DNA from: Bryobacterales bacterium
Lineage (GTDB): Bacteria; Acidobacteriota; Terriglobia; Bryobacterales; Bryobacteraceae
Direction of reading: 5' to 3'
Length of the DNA stretch: 62,852 bases
NCBI GenBank assembly: GCA_025463005.1
Contig: JAOAPR010000145.1
Location: 1-62,852 of the forward strand
The notes below the pieces were generated by a model that saw only the letters and a list, made by a program, of their open reading frames with translations, had not been told where the DNA came from and made no database searches. This document shows positions 52,277 through 61,673 of this stretch, piece after piece. Positions within the stretch are counted from its first letter, which is position 1, and every line of letters starts with the position of its first letter. A program made the position numbers and the translations under genes.

Positions 52277-53557
52277 TCATTCCACTTCCACCGACCGCTC
52301 GAAGATGTCGGTCGGAAGCACGATGCCGGCGATCCGCAGCCGCTCGAGGAATTTCGGCCGGATCCCGCTGGGCGTGAACGCTCCGATCACTTTGCCGTCC
52401 GGACCAATACCTTTGCGGACGAACGTGAAAATGTCCTGCATGCTGATGACGTCCTCCTCCTGGCCGGTGATTTCCGAGATATTGGTCACCTTGCGAGTTC
52501 CGTCGCTCAGGCGCGAAACCTGGACCACGATAGAGATCGCCGAAGTGATCTGCTGGCGCAGAGCGCGCGCCGGCAGATTCAGATTCGCCATCGCGACCAT
52601 GGACTCCAGCCGCGCGAGCGCGTCGCGCGAGGTATTGGCGTGAATCGTCGTCATGGAGCCTTCATGGCCGGTATTCATGGCCTGAAGCATGTCGAAGGCT
52701 TCCTCTCCGCGGACCTCCCCGATGATGATCCGGTCGGGGCGCATACGCAGGCTGTTGATCAGAAGATGTCTCTGGCGAACAGCACCCTGGCCTTCCACGT
52801 TGGCAGTCCTGGTCTCCAGGCGCACCACGTTCTCCTGCTGCAATTGCAGCTCGGCCGCATCCTCGATGGTGATCAGACGTTCCTTGTGCGGAATGAAGCT
52901 CGACAAAATATTCAGGAAGGTGGTCTTGCCGGCGCCCGTGCCCCCGGAAATCACAAGGCTGATGCGCGCTTTGACCGCAGCCGCCAGAACTTCCAGCATC
53001 TGCGGCGAAATGCTCTGCAGCTTGACCAGTGTTTCCGCGGCCACCGGCCCGCTTCCAAACCGCCGGATCGAGAGGCACGGCCCGTCCAGCGCCAGCGGGG
53101 GAATAATGGCATTCACGCGCGAGCCGTCCGGAAGCCGGGCGTCCACCATAGGAGAGGATTCGTCCACGCGCCGTCCGATACGCGAAACAATCCGGTCGAT
53201 CACCTGCATCAGATGCCGGTCATCCCGAAAGACCACAGCGGTTTTTTCGAGCAGGCCGTGCCGCTCCGCGAACACCACGTCCGCGCGGTTCACCAGGATG
53301 TCGGATACCAAAGGGTCTCTAAGCAGCGGCTCCAGTGGTCCCAGTCCGAACACCTCGTCCAGCAGGTCGGATTCGATCCGGCCCTTTTCCTGGGCCGTCA
53401 ACGGTACGTTACGGCCGGCCAGGGTTTCCTGAACTACCGCCGCCACAGCCTGCCGCGCCCGCGCACTTTCGACCGAAGACAGCTTCTCCAGATCCAGCTT
53501 GGAGAGCACCGCCTGGTGAACGTCGGTCTTGAGCTGTTCAAGATTGAGCGTATCCAT
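52277..53557 (-). CDS. cpaF: Flp pilus assembly ATPase CpaF/TadA
   Basis: A secretion ATPase of 426 residues. The Walker A motif is GGTGAGKTT (near residue 206), the Asp box and Walker B lie in [13 protein letters not shown] and [18 protein letters not shown], and the His box in [13 protein letters not shown]. The N-terminal domain is as in the family ([20 protein letters not shown]). It powers pilus extension, and in this family it may also power retraction, as a hexamer at the inner membrane. The ATG at 53557 is preferred over a TTG one codon upstream. It follows cpaE by 6 bases. Confidence 0.95.
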   Translation of the reverse strand: MDTLNLEQLKTDVHQAVLSKLDLEKLSSVESARARQAVAAVVQETLAGRNVPLTAQEKGRIESDLLDEVFGLGPLEPLLRDPLVSDILVNRADVVFAERHGLLEKTAVVFRDDRHLMQVIDRIVSRIGRRVDESSPMVDARLPDGSRVNAIIPPLALDGPCLSIRRFGSGPVAAETLVKLQSISPQMLEVLAAAVKARISLVISGGTGAGKTTFLNILSSFIPHKERLITIEDAAELQLQQENVVRLETRTANVEGQGAVRQRHLLINSLRMRPDRIIIGEVRGEEAFDMLQAMNTGHEGSMTTIHANTSRDALARLESMVAMANLNLPARALRQQITSAISIVVQVSRLSDGTRKVTNISEITGQEEDVISMQDIFTFVRKGIGPDGKVIGAFTPSGIRPKFLERLRIAGIVLPTDIFERSVEVE

Positions 53558-53563
53558 CAAGCC

Positions 53564-54808
53564 TCATGACCTCTTTGCATCCGCGCATTCCAGTTGCCCA
53601 TTCATTGAGAAGAGCCCCCGCAGCGTTAGCGATCTTTTCTCCGCAAGCGCCGGCTTCCCAGCGGCCTTCACGGCCATTTTGTGCATCACCCGGCTGATAG
53701 GCGAGTCCTTCAGGGCCAGCGGCACACCCGTGTTCTCGGCCGTCCTCACCGACGGAAAATCGTTCGGAATCTTCCAATCCACGGGCCGCGCCAGGGCTTT
53801 GGTCGCGCTGTTCTCGTCGATTTCGATTTGCCGCGCATTAAACCGGTTGAGGATGACCTCCACATGCGGATTCCGGTCCCGGCCCGCCATGAATGACATC
53901 AGGCGGCGGGCGTTGCGCAGCGCTGGAATGCTCACTTCTGTCACCAGGTAGACCGTGTCCGCCAGATCGAGCAGCGTTTCTTCCGCACCGCACGTGGTCG
54001 TCCCGGCATCGACTACGACAAAAGCGAATTCGTGCCGCAGAATGTTAAACAGCTTTTGCACGCCACTCGCGGATGCATGGAATGAGGTGTATTGTTCGGG
54101 GGAGGCCAGAACCGCCAGTCCGGAGATGTGCCGGGTGAGCATGGTCATGAGAAAATCGGTGTCCAGGCGTTCCTCGTTCTTGAGCGCATCTAGGATCGAG
54201 AACTGCGGTGTGAAACCCAGCCCCAGGGCGACCTCGCCCATCTGCAGGTCCATGTCGACGATCAGCACCTTGCCGGCGTCTTCCTTGGTCAACGCGATAG
54301 CGAAGTTGGTAGCCAGGGTGGTCACCCCGGAACCGCCCTTGGCTCCCGCGAACATCAAAATTTTCCCAACCGTGTTTTTTTGCTGGCTTTTCTCGCGGCG
54401 GGCCAGGGCTCGCGCTACAGCCTCGGTGATGGTGTTGGCGACGATCGGCTCCGGCAGGAACTCGCGGGCGCCGGCTCGCATGGAGCGGATCAGCAGCCCG
54501 GCATCGTTGCTGCGGGAAGTTGCCATCACAGTCGCCGCGGCGTCGCGGCTGCAAATGTTCTCGATCAGCCCCAACGCCTGATCGACGTTCGTGTCCAGAT
54601 CGACGATGAATACATCGCAATCCAGGGCCATCAGCTCCTCCAGGTATCGCGACTCCGGATAAGTCGGGCACTCCCGAAGCACCGGAAGATGCAATCCGCC
54701 CAGAATCCGCGCCAGCGATGCCCGCCGCGAACTATCCGGGACGATCAGCGCGATGGAGGCGGCGCTGGCCGCAGCGGCGGGATTGGAAAGAGTCGGGATC
54801 GTTGCCAT
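53564..54808 (-). CDS. cpaE: Pilus localisation protein CpaE/TadZ
   Basis: A 414-residue MinD/ParA-like protein. The N-terminal 130 residues resemble a response-regulator receiver (IALIVPDSSRRASL, VFIVDLDTN, GAREFLPEP), as in CpaE and TadZ. The ATPase part has the deviant Walker A sequence GAKGGSGVTTLATNFA and VLIVDMDLQMGEVALGLG. It positions the pilus machine at the cell pole or other sites. It lies between flp and cpaF, the usual place. Confidence 0.93.
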   Translation of the reverse strand: MATIPTLSNPAAAASAASIALIVPDSSRRASLARILGGLHLPVLRECPTYPESRYLEELMALDCDVFIVDLDTNVDQALGLIENICSRDAAATVMATSRSNDAGLLIRSMRAGAREFLPEPIVANTITEAVARALARREKSQQKNTVGKILMFAGAKGGSGVTTLATNFAIALTKEDAGKVLIVDMDLQMGEVALGLGFTPQFSILDALKNEERLDTDFLMTMLTRHISGLAVLASPEQYTSFHASASGVQKLFNILRHEFAFVVVDAGTTTCGAEETLLDLADTVYLVTEVSIPALRNARRLMSFMAGRDRNPHVEVILNRFNARQIEIDENSATKALARPVDWKIPNDFPSVRTAENTGVPLALKDSPISRVMHKMAVKAAGKPALAEKRSLTLRGLFSMNGQLECADAKRS

Positions 54809-54834
54809 GTGGACACGGACGGATCGCTAGATGC

Positions 54835-55053
54835 CTAGCTCGTGTAGGTGGTCAGCTTCGTGCCGATATTCGTAAACGCCGCGTTGATCTGCGTTGCTAC
54901 CGTAGTCATTCCCGCCGCCGCGGCGAAGGCAATCAGCGCCACTACCAGCGCATACTCAATCAAATCCTGCCCCTCAGTGTTCCTGAGGAGTCGATGGACG
55001 GCGCACTCTAGCTCCTGTATTTTGAAATAAAGTTTCAAGGTCGTATTTCGCAT
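54835..55053 (-). CDS. flp: Flp pilin (second copy in transcription order)
   Basis: A 72-residue prepilin with ATG at 55053 and GGAG upstream. The leader ends at G28, followed by QDLIEYALVVALIAF, the Flp motif with Glu at +5 and Tyr at +6. The mature peptide is about 44 residues, as in other Flp pilins. It differs from the first copy mainly in the leader and a few residues near the C-terminus (TQINAAF against TKINTAF). It lies 26 bases before cpaE. Confidence 0.95.
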   Translation of the reverse strand: MRNTTLKLYFKIQELECAVHRLLRNTEGQDLIEYALVVALIAFAAAAGMTTVATQINAAFTNIGTKLTTYTS

Positions 55054-55155
55054 AAGAATCTCCTCACCGACGCTTCAAATTGGTGCACCGGCGGCCGAGG
55101 CGCCAACTGATAACACGCCGCAGCCGCTGCATTGTCAGCTCTCACGCGCAGCCAA

Positions 55156-55374
55156 CTAGCTGGTGTAGGTGGTCAGCTTCGTGCCGATGTTGGTGAACGC
55201 CGTGTTGATCTTCGTTGCGACGGTGGTCATGCCGGCTGCCGCGGCGAACGCGATCAGCGCCACTACCAGCGCGTATTCAATCAAATCTTGCCCGCTTTCG
55301 TCTCTAACGATTTTCCGCAGGCTGTCTCTTAAAGTCTGAAACTTCACATAAAGTTTAAGCGTTACATCTTGCAT
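55156..55374 (-). CDS. flp: Flp pilin (first copy in transcription order)
   Basis: A 72-residue prepilin. The ATG at 55374 has GGGAG 10 bases upstream; the frame open to 55584 is not used. The leader ends at G28 before QDLIEYALVVALIAF. The mature part is nearly identical to the second copy, a tandem duplication. It opens the operon, just downstream of a -24/-12-like promoter site. It should polymerise into the pilus after cleavage by a prepilin peptidase encoded elsewhere. Confidence 0.95.
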   Translation of the reverse strand: MQDVTLKLYVKFQTLRDSLRKIVRDESGQDLIEYALVVALIAFAAAAGMTTVATKINTAFTNIGTKLTTYTS

Positions 55375-55400
55375 TTGGATTGATCTCCCACCCTGACCTA

Positions 55401-55416
55401 AGCACGCCTGGAGCCA
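55401..55416 (-). promoter_or_regulatory. Sigma-54-like -24/-12 site ahead of the flp-tad operon
   Basis: On the minus strand TGGCTCCAGGCGTGCT has the invariant GG and GC ten bases apart and TGGC/TGC in register with the TGGCACG-N4-TTGCA consensus. It would start transcription near 55390, leaving about 16 bases and the GGGAG ribosome site before the first flp. An NtrC-type activator gene lies 1.9 kb away. The short leader makes this a moderate call. Confidence 0.4.
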
Positions 55417-55616
55417 CATCCGGTTTGCTGCCGGCCTGATTGGTTCCACCACGCCAGCCAGCGGCGCCGGCGCATTTCGTACGCGGTAGTGGACAGACGC
55501 CGTACAAGAGTGAACGCGCGTAGACGGTTCAAAACGGAACTGGACCAAAACAGAACAATCCGGCGCTTTGACCACATCCAGCACTCTGGCCGCCCGATTG
55601 CACCCGGCCTGACGAT

Positions 55617-57122
55617 TTGAAAAAGTTCCGGCAGGCGCGCGATTCCGCGATCTTGATCGCCGCCACGGCGCTGACCCGCTTCGCCTTCCGAAGCCACTTC
55701 CTGTACGACATCGATTCCGTCAATTTCGCGCTCGCTCTCCGGCGCTTTGATCCCGTCGTTCACCAGCCGCACCCGCCGGGCTATTTCCTGTACGTGCGAC
55801 TGGGAATGCTTTCGAATGCGATCTTTCACGACGCCAACACGGCGCTGGTCGCGATCAGCATCCTCGCGAGCTGTGGAACAGTTGCCGTGATCTATCTGCT
55901 GGCCTCCGACTGGTTTGGCCGCGCGGCTGCCATCTTCGCCGGGCTGGTATTTGTCTGTTCTCCGTTGGCCTGGTTTCACGGCACGGTTGCGCTCACCTAC
56001 ATCGTCGAAGCATTTTTCTCGGCCCTGATCGGCTATTTCTGCTGGTGCGTTTACCGCCGTGCTAACTGCTTCATCCTGCCTGCTGCTGCCGCGCTGGGCC
56101 TTGCTGCTGGATTCCGGCAATCGTCGCTCGTGGTTCTGGCTCCGCTGTTCTTCTTTTCATTGCGACGCGCTCCCCGCAGACTCGCGCTCCTGGGAATTGC
56201 CGTACTCGTCTTGGTGCTGATCGCCTGGTTCATCCCCATGGTCCATGCGAGCGGCGGGATGATCACTTACGCTTCGAGTCTTTGGTCGCTATGGCGATTG
56301 GTGCCCTCACGGCAAACCATCTTCACTTCATCCGTGTGGACGTCGGTGGCTCGCTTGTGCCTGATCTTGGGGATCTATGCGCTGTGCTTTGGCTGCGCTG
56401 CACTGCTAGTGCTGCGCGCGACGACAGCAAATTCACAGTTGGATGGCATTAAGACATTCACGTGGATCTGGCTCTCTCCGGGACTGTTGTTCTTCACGTT
56501 CGTCTTCCTGAAGTTCGTCAACAGCGGGTATCTGCTGGTCTTGCTCCCGCCCGCCTGCCTCTGGCTGGGCTTTTGGGCAGCCGACTGGTACCGGCAATCT
56601 CCGCTTCCATCGATCGCGAGGATCGCGCTGCCGGGCGCCGCGGCTGCCATCAACTTTGCGATCTTCTTCCGCGCTCCTCTGTACTTCTCCTATGAAGAGG
56701 TGCGCCGCAGCCAACAGGAGCTGACGGCCACGGTTGCCTCTGTGCGTCAGATCGCCCGGCCTCGCGAGACTCTCATCGTAGGGTTCGATTCCCATTTTCT
56801 CGGTTACCGGCACGCCGGATATTACCTGCCCGAATACATGACGATGCAGTTCCCCGAAGTGCCCCTGGCGTCCTCTACCGGAGTCTTCGTGATGCAGAAT
56901 CAGGACACCCGCCTGGTTAGTCGTGTTAGTGTCAGCTCATTTCGGAATTTCATTCTGTTCCCGCTGCCCTCTTCAGATCGCGAGTATCGGCAGTATTTGC
57001 AGGGCGTCCGTGCGCGCTTCCCGCCAGGTACGTTGCGCGTGACTGTGCAAAACGGCCAAGAGTTTCTGACTGGCCCGGTAAGTGCTCTTCCTGTGCTGTT
57101 CCCGAACGCGCTTGCACCTTAG
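55617..57122 (+). CDS. Multi-spanning membrane protein, GT-C-like
   Basis: A 501-residue membrane protein with about ten hydrophobic segments. The first loop reads SHFLYDIDSVNFALALRRF; an acidic loop of this kind after the first helix is typical of GT-C glycosyltransferases and relatives. HQPHPPGYFLYVRLG next to it is also common in such proteins. The soluble C-terminal end (IVGFDSHFLGYRH to FPEVPLA) is exported. It is divergent from the flp-tad operon and starts at TTG. The substrate is unknown. A hairpin follows the stop codon. Confidence 0.65.
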   Translation: MKKFRQARDSAILIAATALTRFAFRSHFLYDIDSVNFALALRRFDPVVHQPHPPGYFLYVRLGMLSNAIFHDANTALVAISILASCGTVAVIYLLASDWFGRAAAIFAGLVFVCSPLAWFHGTVALTYIVEAFFSALIGYFCWCVYRRANCFILPAAAALGLAAGFRQSSLVVLAPLFFFSLRRAPRRLALLGIAVLVLVLIAWFIPMVHASGGMITYASSLWSLWRLVPSRQTIFTSSVWTSVARLCLILGIYALCFGCAALLVLRATTANSQLDGIKTFTWIWLSPGLLFFTFVFLKFVNSGYLLVLLPPACLWLGFWAADWYRQSPLPSIARIALPGAAAAINFAIFFRAPLYFSYEEVRRSQQELTATVASVRQIARPRETLIVGFDSHFLGYRHAGYYLPEYMTMQFPEVPLASSTGVFVMQNQDTRLVSRVSVSSFRNFILFPLPSSDREYRQYLQGVRARFPPGTLRVTVQNGQEFLTGPVSALPVLFPNALAP

Positions 57123-57145
57123 CCTTATCCTTCGCGGATAGGGCT
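57121..57145. terminator. Stem-loop at the end of the GT-C-like gene
   Basis: AGCCTTATCC (57121-57130) pairs with GGATAGGGCT (57136-57145), ten pairs with one G-T, around a 5-base loop. It begins at the stop codon. There is no T tract, so intrinsic termination is uncertain. Confidence 0.35.
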
Positions 57146-57251
57146 ACAAGGATAATCCGCCTCTCACACGAGCCAACCTTGGCCGATGAAAGAGTGTGCG
57201 CAGTCTCACCAACACTCCTGACGACTTGGTTGTAAGGACTGGAGACGAACG

Positions 57252-58622
57252 ATGATTCGTCTCCTTCTGTACTCGCAAGACAAGAAATTGCCGCTGCTGC
57301 TTGGACCCACCCTCGGAAGTGAGTTCGAAGTGACGCTGGAGTCAAACCCGGAGAAGATCAAGGAACTCGTCCGGAACCAGCGCTGCCACGTCGTCGTTCT
57401 GGACCTCGATTCCGACTCTGCCGACCAGCAGCGCTTTGTCGACGACATGCATTCCGCGGGGGTGCCGGTCGTCGTGATGGCCGATGACGACCATCGGGAG
57501 GCTGCCATGGATCTCGTGCAGCGCGGCGTCTACGATTACTTCCGAAAGCCGCCCTGTCTGGCGGAGCTGAAAATCGTCGTGCGCCGGGCCTACGAGCACT
57601 CCCGTATGCGGCAGGATCTGGATAACATGAGCCAGCAACTGCGCGTAACCACAGTTCCCGGCTGCGATCAACTCATCGGATCCAGTGCCCGGCTCCAGCA
57701 CGTGTACGATCTGATTCAGCGCGTCAGCCGGCTGAATGCCTTCGTTCTGATCACCGGAGAGAGCGGAACAGGCAAGGAGCTCATCGCCCGCGCGATTCAC
57801 AACCTGAGTGAGCGCAAGTCGTCTCCGTTCGTCGCGGTGTCGTGCGGGGCCATTCCCGAGACGCTCATCGAAGCCGAGCTGTTCGGGTACGAAAAGGGAG
57901 CATTCACAGGGGCGGTCGGAAGCCGCAAAGGATATCTGGAGCAGGCCGGCCAGGGAACGCTGTTTCTCGACGAAATCGGTGAGCTCAGTCCCCACACGCA
58001 GGTGAAGCTGCTGCGCGTCCTGCAGGAGCGGCAATTCAGCCGCCTGGGCACCAGCGCGGTGGTTCCTCTGCAGGCTCGGATCCTGTTCGCGACCCACCGG
58101 AACCTGGCAAAGATGGTCGAAGAGGGAACCTTTCGGCTGGATCTGTATTATCGCGTCAACGTGATGGGGATCAAGGCGCCTTCCCTGCGCGATCACACCG
58201 AGGATATTCCCACGCTCGCCCGGCACTTCCTGGAAAAATACAGCGGCATCTATCGCAAGTCGGTTACCCGCATCACCCCTGGCGCAATGGCTCTGCTGGT
58301 GGACTACGACTGGCCCGGCAACGTTCGCGAGCTGGAAAACGTGATCCAGAAGGCCATCATCCTGAGCGATGACGACACCATCGGTCCCAAGCAGCTGCCG
58401 GAGGATCTGCAGCAGCCCGATCTGCTCGGCGTGGGCGATGCTCTACCCGCCTCTTCCTTCGAGGATCAGTTGCGTGACTATAAGGTCAAACTGGCACAGA
58501 AGGCCGTGGCCGAGTGCAATGGCAACAAGACCTTGGCGGCTCGCAGCCTGCATATCTCCCGAACGTATCTCCACCGCCTGATCAAGGACCTGGTAGAAGA
58601 GGAGACTCCGGAGGTTGCATGA
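57252..58622 (+). CDS. NtrC-type sigma-54-dependent activator with receiver-like domain
   Basis: A 456-residue three-domain regulator. The receiver-like part has the phosphorylatable-position Asp51 (VVVLDLDSD) and Lys100 (FRKPP). The acidic pair expected near residue 10 is replaced by YSQDKK, so normal phosphorylation is doubtful. The AAA+ domain has Walker A GESGTGKE (170-177) and an intact GAFTGA loop (217-222) that contacts sigma-54. A Fis-type HTH ends the protein (NKTLAARSLHISRTYLHRLI). It activates sigma-54 promoters; the site upstream of flp is a candidate target. No histidine kinase is adjacent. GGAG precedes the ATG. Confidence 0.92.
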   Translation: MIRLLLYSQDKKLPLLLGPTLGSEFEVTLESNPEKIKELVRNQRCHVVVLDLDSDSADQQRFVDDMHSAGVPVVVMADDDHREAAMDLVQRGVYDYFRKPPCLAELKIVVRRAYEHSRMRQDLDNMSQQLRVTTVPGCDQLIGSSARLQHVYDLIQRVSRLNAFVLITGESGTGKELIARAIHNLSERKSSPFVAVSCGAIPETLIEAELFGYEKGAFTGAVGSRKGYLEQAGQGTLFLDEIGELSPHTQVKLLRVLQERQFSRLGTSAVVPLQARILFATHRNLAKMVEEGTFRLDLYYRVNVMGIKAPSLRDHTEDIPTLARHFLEKYSGIYRKSVTRITPGAMALLVDYDWPGNVRELENVIQKAIILSDDDTIGPKQLPEDLQQPDLLGVGDALPASSFEDQLRDYKVKLAQKAVAECNGNKTLAARSLHISRTYLHRLIKDLVEEETPEVA

Positions 58623-60099
58623 TCCAACTCAACACGGTGTTCGCCTGCTGCGCCGCGTTCTGTTCCATTTGTTTTCGTTTCCAGTGACATTGGCGGCTTC
58701 CTTGGCGGCGCTGGCCGTGCTCACCGTACGCTCGCGTTTCAACGATCCGGATCTCTGGTGGCATTTGCGGACTGGCCAGATCATCTGGACCGATCGCGCC
58801 ATTCCGCGAACTGACGTCCTGTCCTTCACCACCGGCCAGCATCCCTGGGTGCCGCACGAATGGCTATCGCAACTCAGCATCTACGCCGCCTGGAGGGCCT
58901 GGGATTACTCCGGCCTGATGCTGTGGCTCTGCATCCTGGCCGCGGCACTCTTCGTTATCCAGTACATATCGTGCGCGCTTTATTCCGGCAACCCGAAAAT
59001 CGCGTTCCTGGGAGCCCTGATCACGTGGTTCTTCGCGACCACAGGCTTGGCGATCCGGCCTCAAGTGCTGGGTTACGTGCTGCTGGCGTGCGAGCTTCTG
59101 ATTTTGCACCTCGGGCGGTCGCGCGATCGGCGATGGTTTTACCTGCTGCCTCCCCTGTTCGCGCTTTGGGTGAACTCGCACGGCTCCTTCTTCTTCGGGA
59201 TGATCGTGCTGGCAGTGGTGCTGATCTGCGGATTCGTCCATGGCAGCGCGGGCTTGCTCATAGCCCGGCCTCTCGATACGGCGCGGCGCACAACCCTGCT
59301 GTGGGCCGCGGCGTTTTCGGCCGTGGCGCTGTTCGCGAATCCCGTAGGATGGTCGCTCGTAGCGTACCCGCTGCGAACCATTTTCGATCAACGGATGCAG
59401 CTTGATGCCGTAACGGAATGGCAAAAGCTATCGTTCGACGACGTTCGCGCCTTCGGACTAATCGCACTGGCGGCAGGAATCCTGCTGATCGCGCTGGTTC
59501 GCCGCACCGAACTGTACGTGGACGAAGTCGCATTGCTGGCGGTCGCCTTCGGCATGGCCGTCCTTCATCAACGATTGCTGTTCGCCTGGGGCCTCGTGGC
59601 CGCCCCAGTGATATGCCGGCAACTCGCAAATGCATGGGATACGTACGAGCCGGCGCGCGACCGGATTCTTCCGAACGCGGTCCTTATTCTCGCGTCGCTA
59701 ATCGCCGCATTCTTTGCTTTCCCCGCCCGGAGTGAGCTGGTTTCGCAGATCGACCGCGGTAATCCAACCGCAGCCGTCAACTTCATTCGCAGCTCGCACC
59801 TCACCGGAAGAATGCTGAACGAATACGTGTACGGCGGTTATCTCACCTGGGCCCTTCCCGAGCAGAAAGTGTTTATCGATGGCCGGGCCGACGTGTACGC
59901 CTGGACCGGCGTCTTTCAGGACTACGGAGCGTGGGCGACGCTGCAGGAGGATCCTAATCGTCTTCTCGACAAATACGCTATCGACCTCTGTCTGCTGTCC
60001 CAATCCGCCCCGCTGGCCCGCGTTTTGCGCTATTTGCCTGGCTGGAGCGAACGATATTCCGATTCGCATTCCGTGATTTTTGCCCGATCTAAATCATGA
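58615..60099 (+). CDS. Multi-spanning membrane protein, GT-C-like
   Basis: Up to 494 residues, about ten hydrophobic segments. RFNDPDLWWHLRTGQIIWTD in the first loop and SFTTGQHPWVPHEWLSQ just after it are seen in a group of bacterial membrane proteins related to GT-C enzymes; the C-terminal soluble end has TGRMLNEYVYGGYLTWALP and FIDGRADVY. The start is uncertain: the TTG at 58615 overlaps the activator gene and directly follows GGAGG, while TTG 58669 and GTG 58684 are alternatives. The overlap suggests co-transcription with the activator. Substrate unknown. Confidence 0.65.
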   Translation: MHDPTQHGVRLLRRVLFHLFSFPVTLAASLAALAVLTVRSRFNDPDLWWHLRTGQIIWTDRAIPRTDVLSFTTGQHPWVPHEWLSQLSIYAAWRAWDYSGLMLWLCILAAALFVIQYISCALYSGNPKIAFLGALITWFFATTGLAIRPQVLGYVLLACELLILHLGRSRDRRWFYLLPPLFALWVNSHGSFFFGMIVLAVVLICGFVHGSAGLLIARPLDTARRTTLLWAAAFSAVALFANPVGWSLVAYPLRTIFDQRMQLDAVTEWQKLSFDDVRAFGLIALAAGILLIALVRRTELYVDEVALLAVAFGMAVLHQRLLFAWGLVAAPVICRQLANAWDTYEPARDRILPNAVLILASLIAAFFAFPARSELVSQIDRGNPTAAVNFIRSSHLTGRMLNEYVYGGYLTWALPEQKVFIDGRADVYAWTGVFQDYGAWATLQEDPNRLLDKYAIDLCLLSQSAPLARVLRYLPGWSERYSDSHSVIFARSKS

Positions 60100-61673
60100 C
60101 CACATCAATCGACTCGCTCGCCGCCATTCAGCCGGCTCCCGCCGAGCTCGCATGGGAGCCGCTTCCCGCCCTGCGTCCCGTTCTCGGGCAGGATGACTCA
60201 GAACTGGCCGATTGCCATGGGAAACGCATCGGTATCCTGATCGTCACCTACAACGCCGTCTCCACGCTTGCAAAAGTGCTGCACCGCATCACGCCCAATG
60301 TCTGGAAAAATGTGGAGGAGATCGCGGTGTTCGACGACGCCAGCCAGGATGCCACCTACGATCTGGCCGTCGGCATGAAGACTCTGTGGCTTCTGCCCAA
60401 GCTGCGCGTACTGAAGCACTCACGCAACCTGGGATATGGCGGGAACCAGAAGGCCGGATTTCGCTACTTCATGGACAAGGGTTTCGACGTCGTCATTCTG
60501 CTGCATGGCGACGGACAATATGCGCCCGAGATCCTGTCGCACCTGTATCATCCGATCGTCGCCGGCCAAGCCGATGCAGTCTTCGGCTCCCGCATGCTTA
60601 GTGTGTACGGCGGACCGCTGCGCGGCGGCATGCCTTTCTACAAATATGTCGGGAACCGCATTCTTTCAACAATCGAGAACCGCGCGTTGGGGATGCATCT
60701 GAGCGAATTTCACAGCGGCTATCGTGCCTACAGCCTGGACGCGCTCCGCCACATCGATCTGACGGCGATGACCGACGATTTCCACTTCGACACCGAGATC
60801 ATCATCAAGCTGCATCACCAGCACTACTCCATCCGAGAAGTGCCGATCCCCACCTACTACGGATCAGAGATCTGCCGCGTCAACGGACTGCGATACGCCG
60901 GCAACGTGGTTCGCGCCGTGTGGCGCTACTTGCAAACCTGCCGCTCTGTCGCGCGCCACTCAGAATTCCAGGAATACTTCCTCCACTATCCGCTCAAGCT
61001 CAGCCCGTACTCGAGCCATCACTACGCTCGCCGCATGACTGGCTCTGGTAACGATGTCCTCGACGTCGGTTGCGGCGAAGGATTCTTCGCCGCGGAACTG
61101 AACGAGGACGGGAACCGTGTGACCGGCATCGACAACCTGTCACGCCCCGAGCGCGAAGACGCGTTAGACGAGTATCTAAAATGCGATCTTGACCGCGGCA
61201 TCGCACCACTGGTCCCCCACCTGGGCGGAAAGCGCTTCGATCGGATCCTCTTCCTGGACGTTCTCGAGCATCTGCGGCGCCCCGAGCGCCTTTTGTCCGA
61301 GTGCCGCGAGCTGCTGAGGCCCGGCGGGGCCGTGGTGATTTCGCTCCCCAACGTGGCGAATTTCGTCGTCCGGCTCCAGCTTCTGTTCGGGCGCTTCGAG
61401 TACACCGAACGTGGCATCCTGGATAACACCCACCTCCGCTTCTTCACGCGCAAGACAGCGCGCCGATTTCTCCGGGAAAACGGCTATCGAATCCTCGAGG
61501 AAAAAAGCACCGTGATTCCGCTGGATCTGGCGCTCGGCCTTCGCGCCGGAGGCAGATTGCACCGTGTCCTGAACCGGAGCATGGCGTGGATCACCAGACT
61601 GCTTCCAGGCTTGTTCGGATATCAGATGATGTTCCTGGCGAAGCCGGATACGGCGACACCTTGGGTGGAGTAA
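60096..61673 (+). CDS. Glycosyltransferase family 2 fused to a SAM-dependent methyltransferase
   Basis: A 525-residue bifunctional protein whose ATG overlaps the previous stop (ATGA). Residues about 45-290 are a GT2 domain ([34 protein letters not shown]). It belongs to the polyprenyl-phosphate sugar transferase type with [11 protein letters not shown] near its end. From about residue 300 a methyltransferase follows with motif [17 protein letters not shown], then GIDNLSR and [19 protein letters not shown]. The fusion implies that a sugar is transferred and a methyl group added in one pathway, on the same or a linked product. The 3' end overlaps the convergent last gene by 83 bases. Confidence 0.88.
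   Translation: MTTSIDSLAAIQPAPAELAWEPLPALRPVLGQDDSELADCHGKRIGILIVTYNAVSTLAKVLHRITPNVWKNVEEIAVFDDASQDATYDLAVGMKTLWLLPKLRVLKHSRNLGYGGNQKAGFRYFMDKGFDVVILLHGDGQYAPEILSHLYHPIVAGQADAVFGSRMLSVYGGPLRGGMPFYKYVGNRILSTIENRALGMHLSEFHSGYRAYSLDALRHIDLTAMTDDFHFDTEIIIKLHHQHYSIREVPIPTYYGSEICRVNGLRYAGNVVRAVWRYLQTCRSVARHSEFQEYFLHYPLKLSPYSSHHYARRMTGSGNDVLDVGCGEGFFAAELNEDGNRVTGIDNLSRPEREDALDEYLKCDLDRGIAPLVPHLGGKRFDRILFLDVLEHLRRPERLLSECRELLRPGGAVVISLPNVANFVVRLQLLFGRFEYTERGILDNTHLRFFTRKTARRFLRENGYRILEEKSTVIPLDLALGLRAGGRLHRVLNRSMAWITRLLPGLFGYQMMFLAKPDTATPWVE

Noticed and set aside
51695-53569. 624-codon plus-strand frame opposite tadB and cpaF
   Set aside because: It runs across two conserved pilus genes and the gap between them, has no domain and is composed of low-quality shadow sequence.
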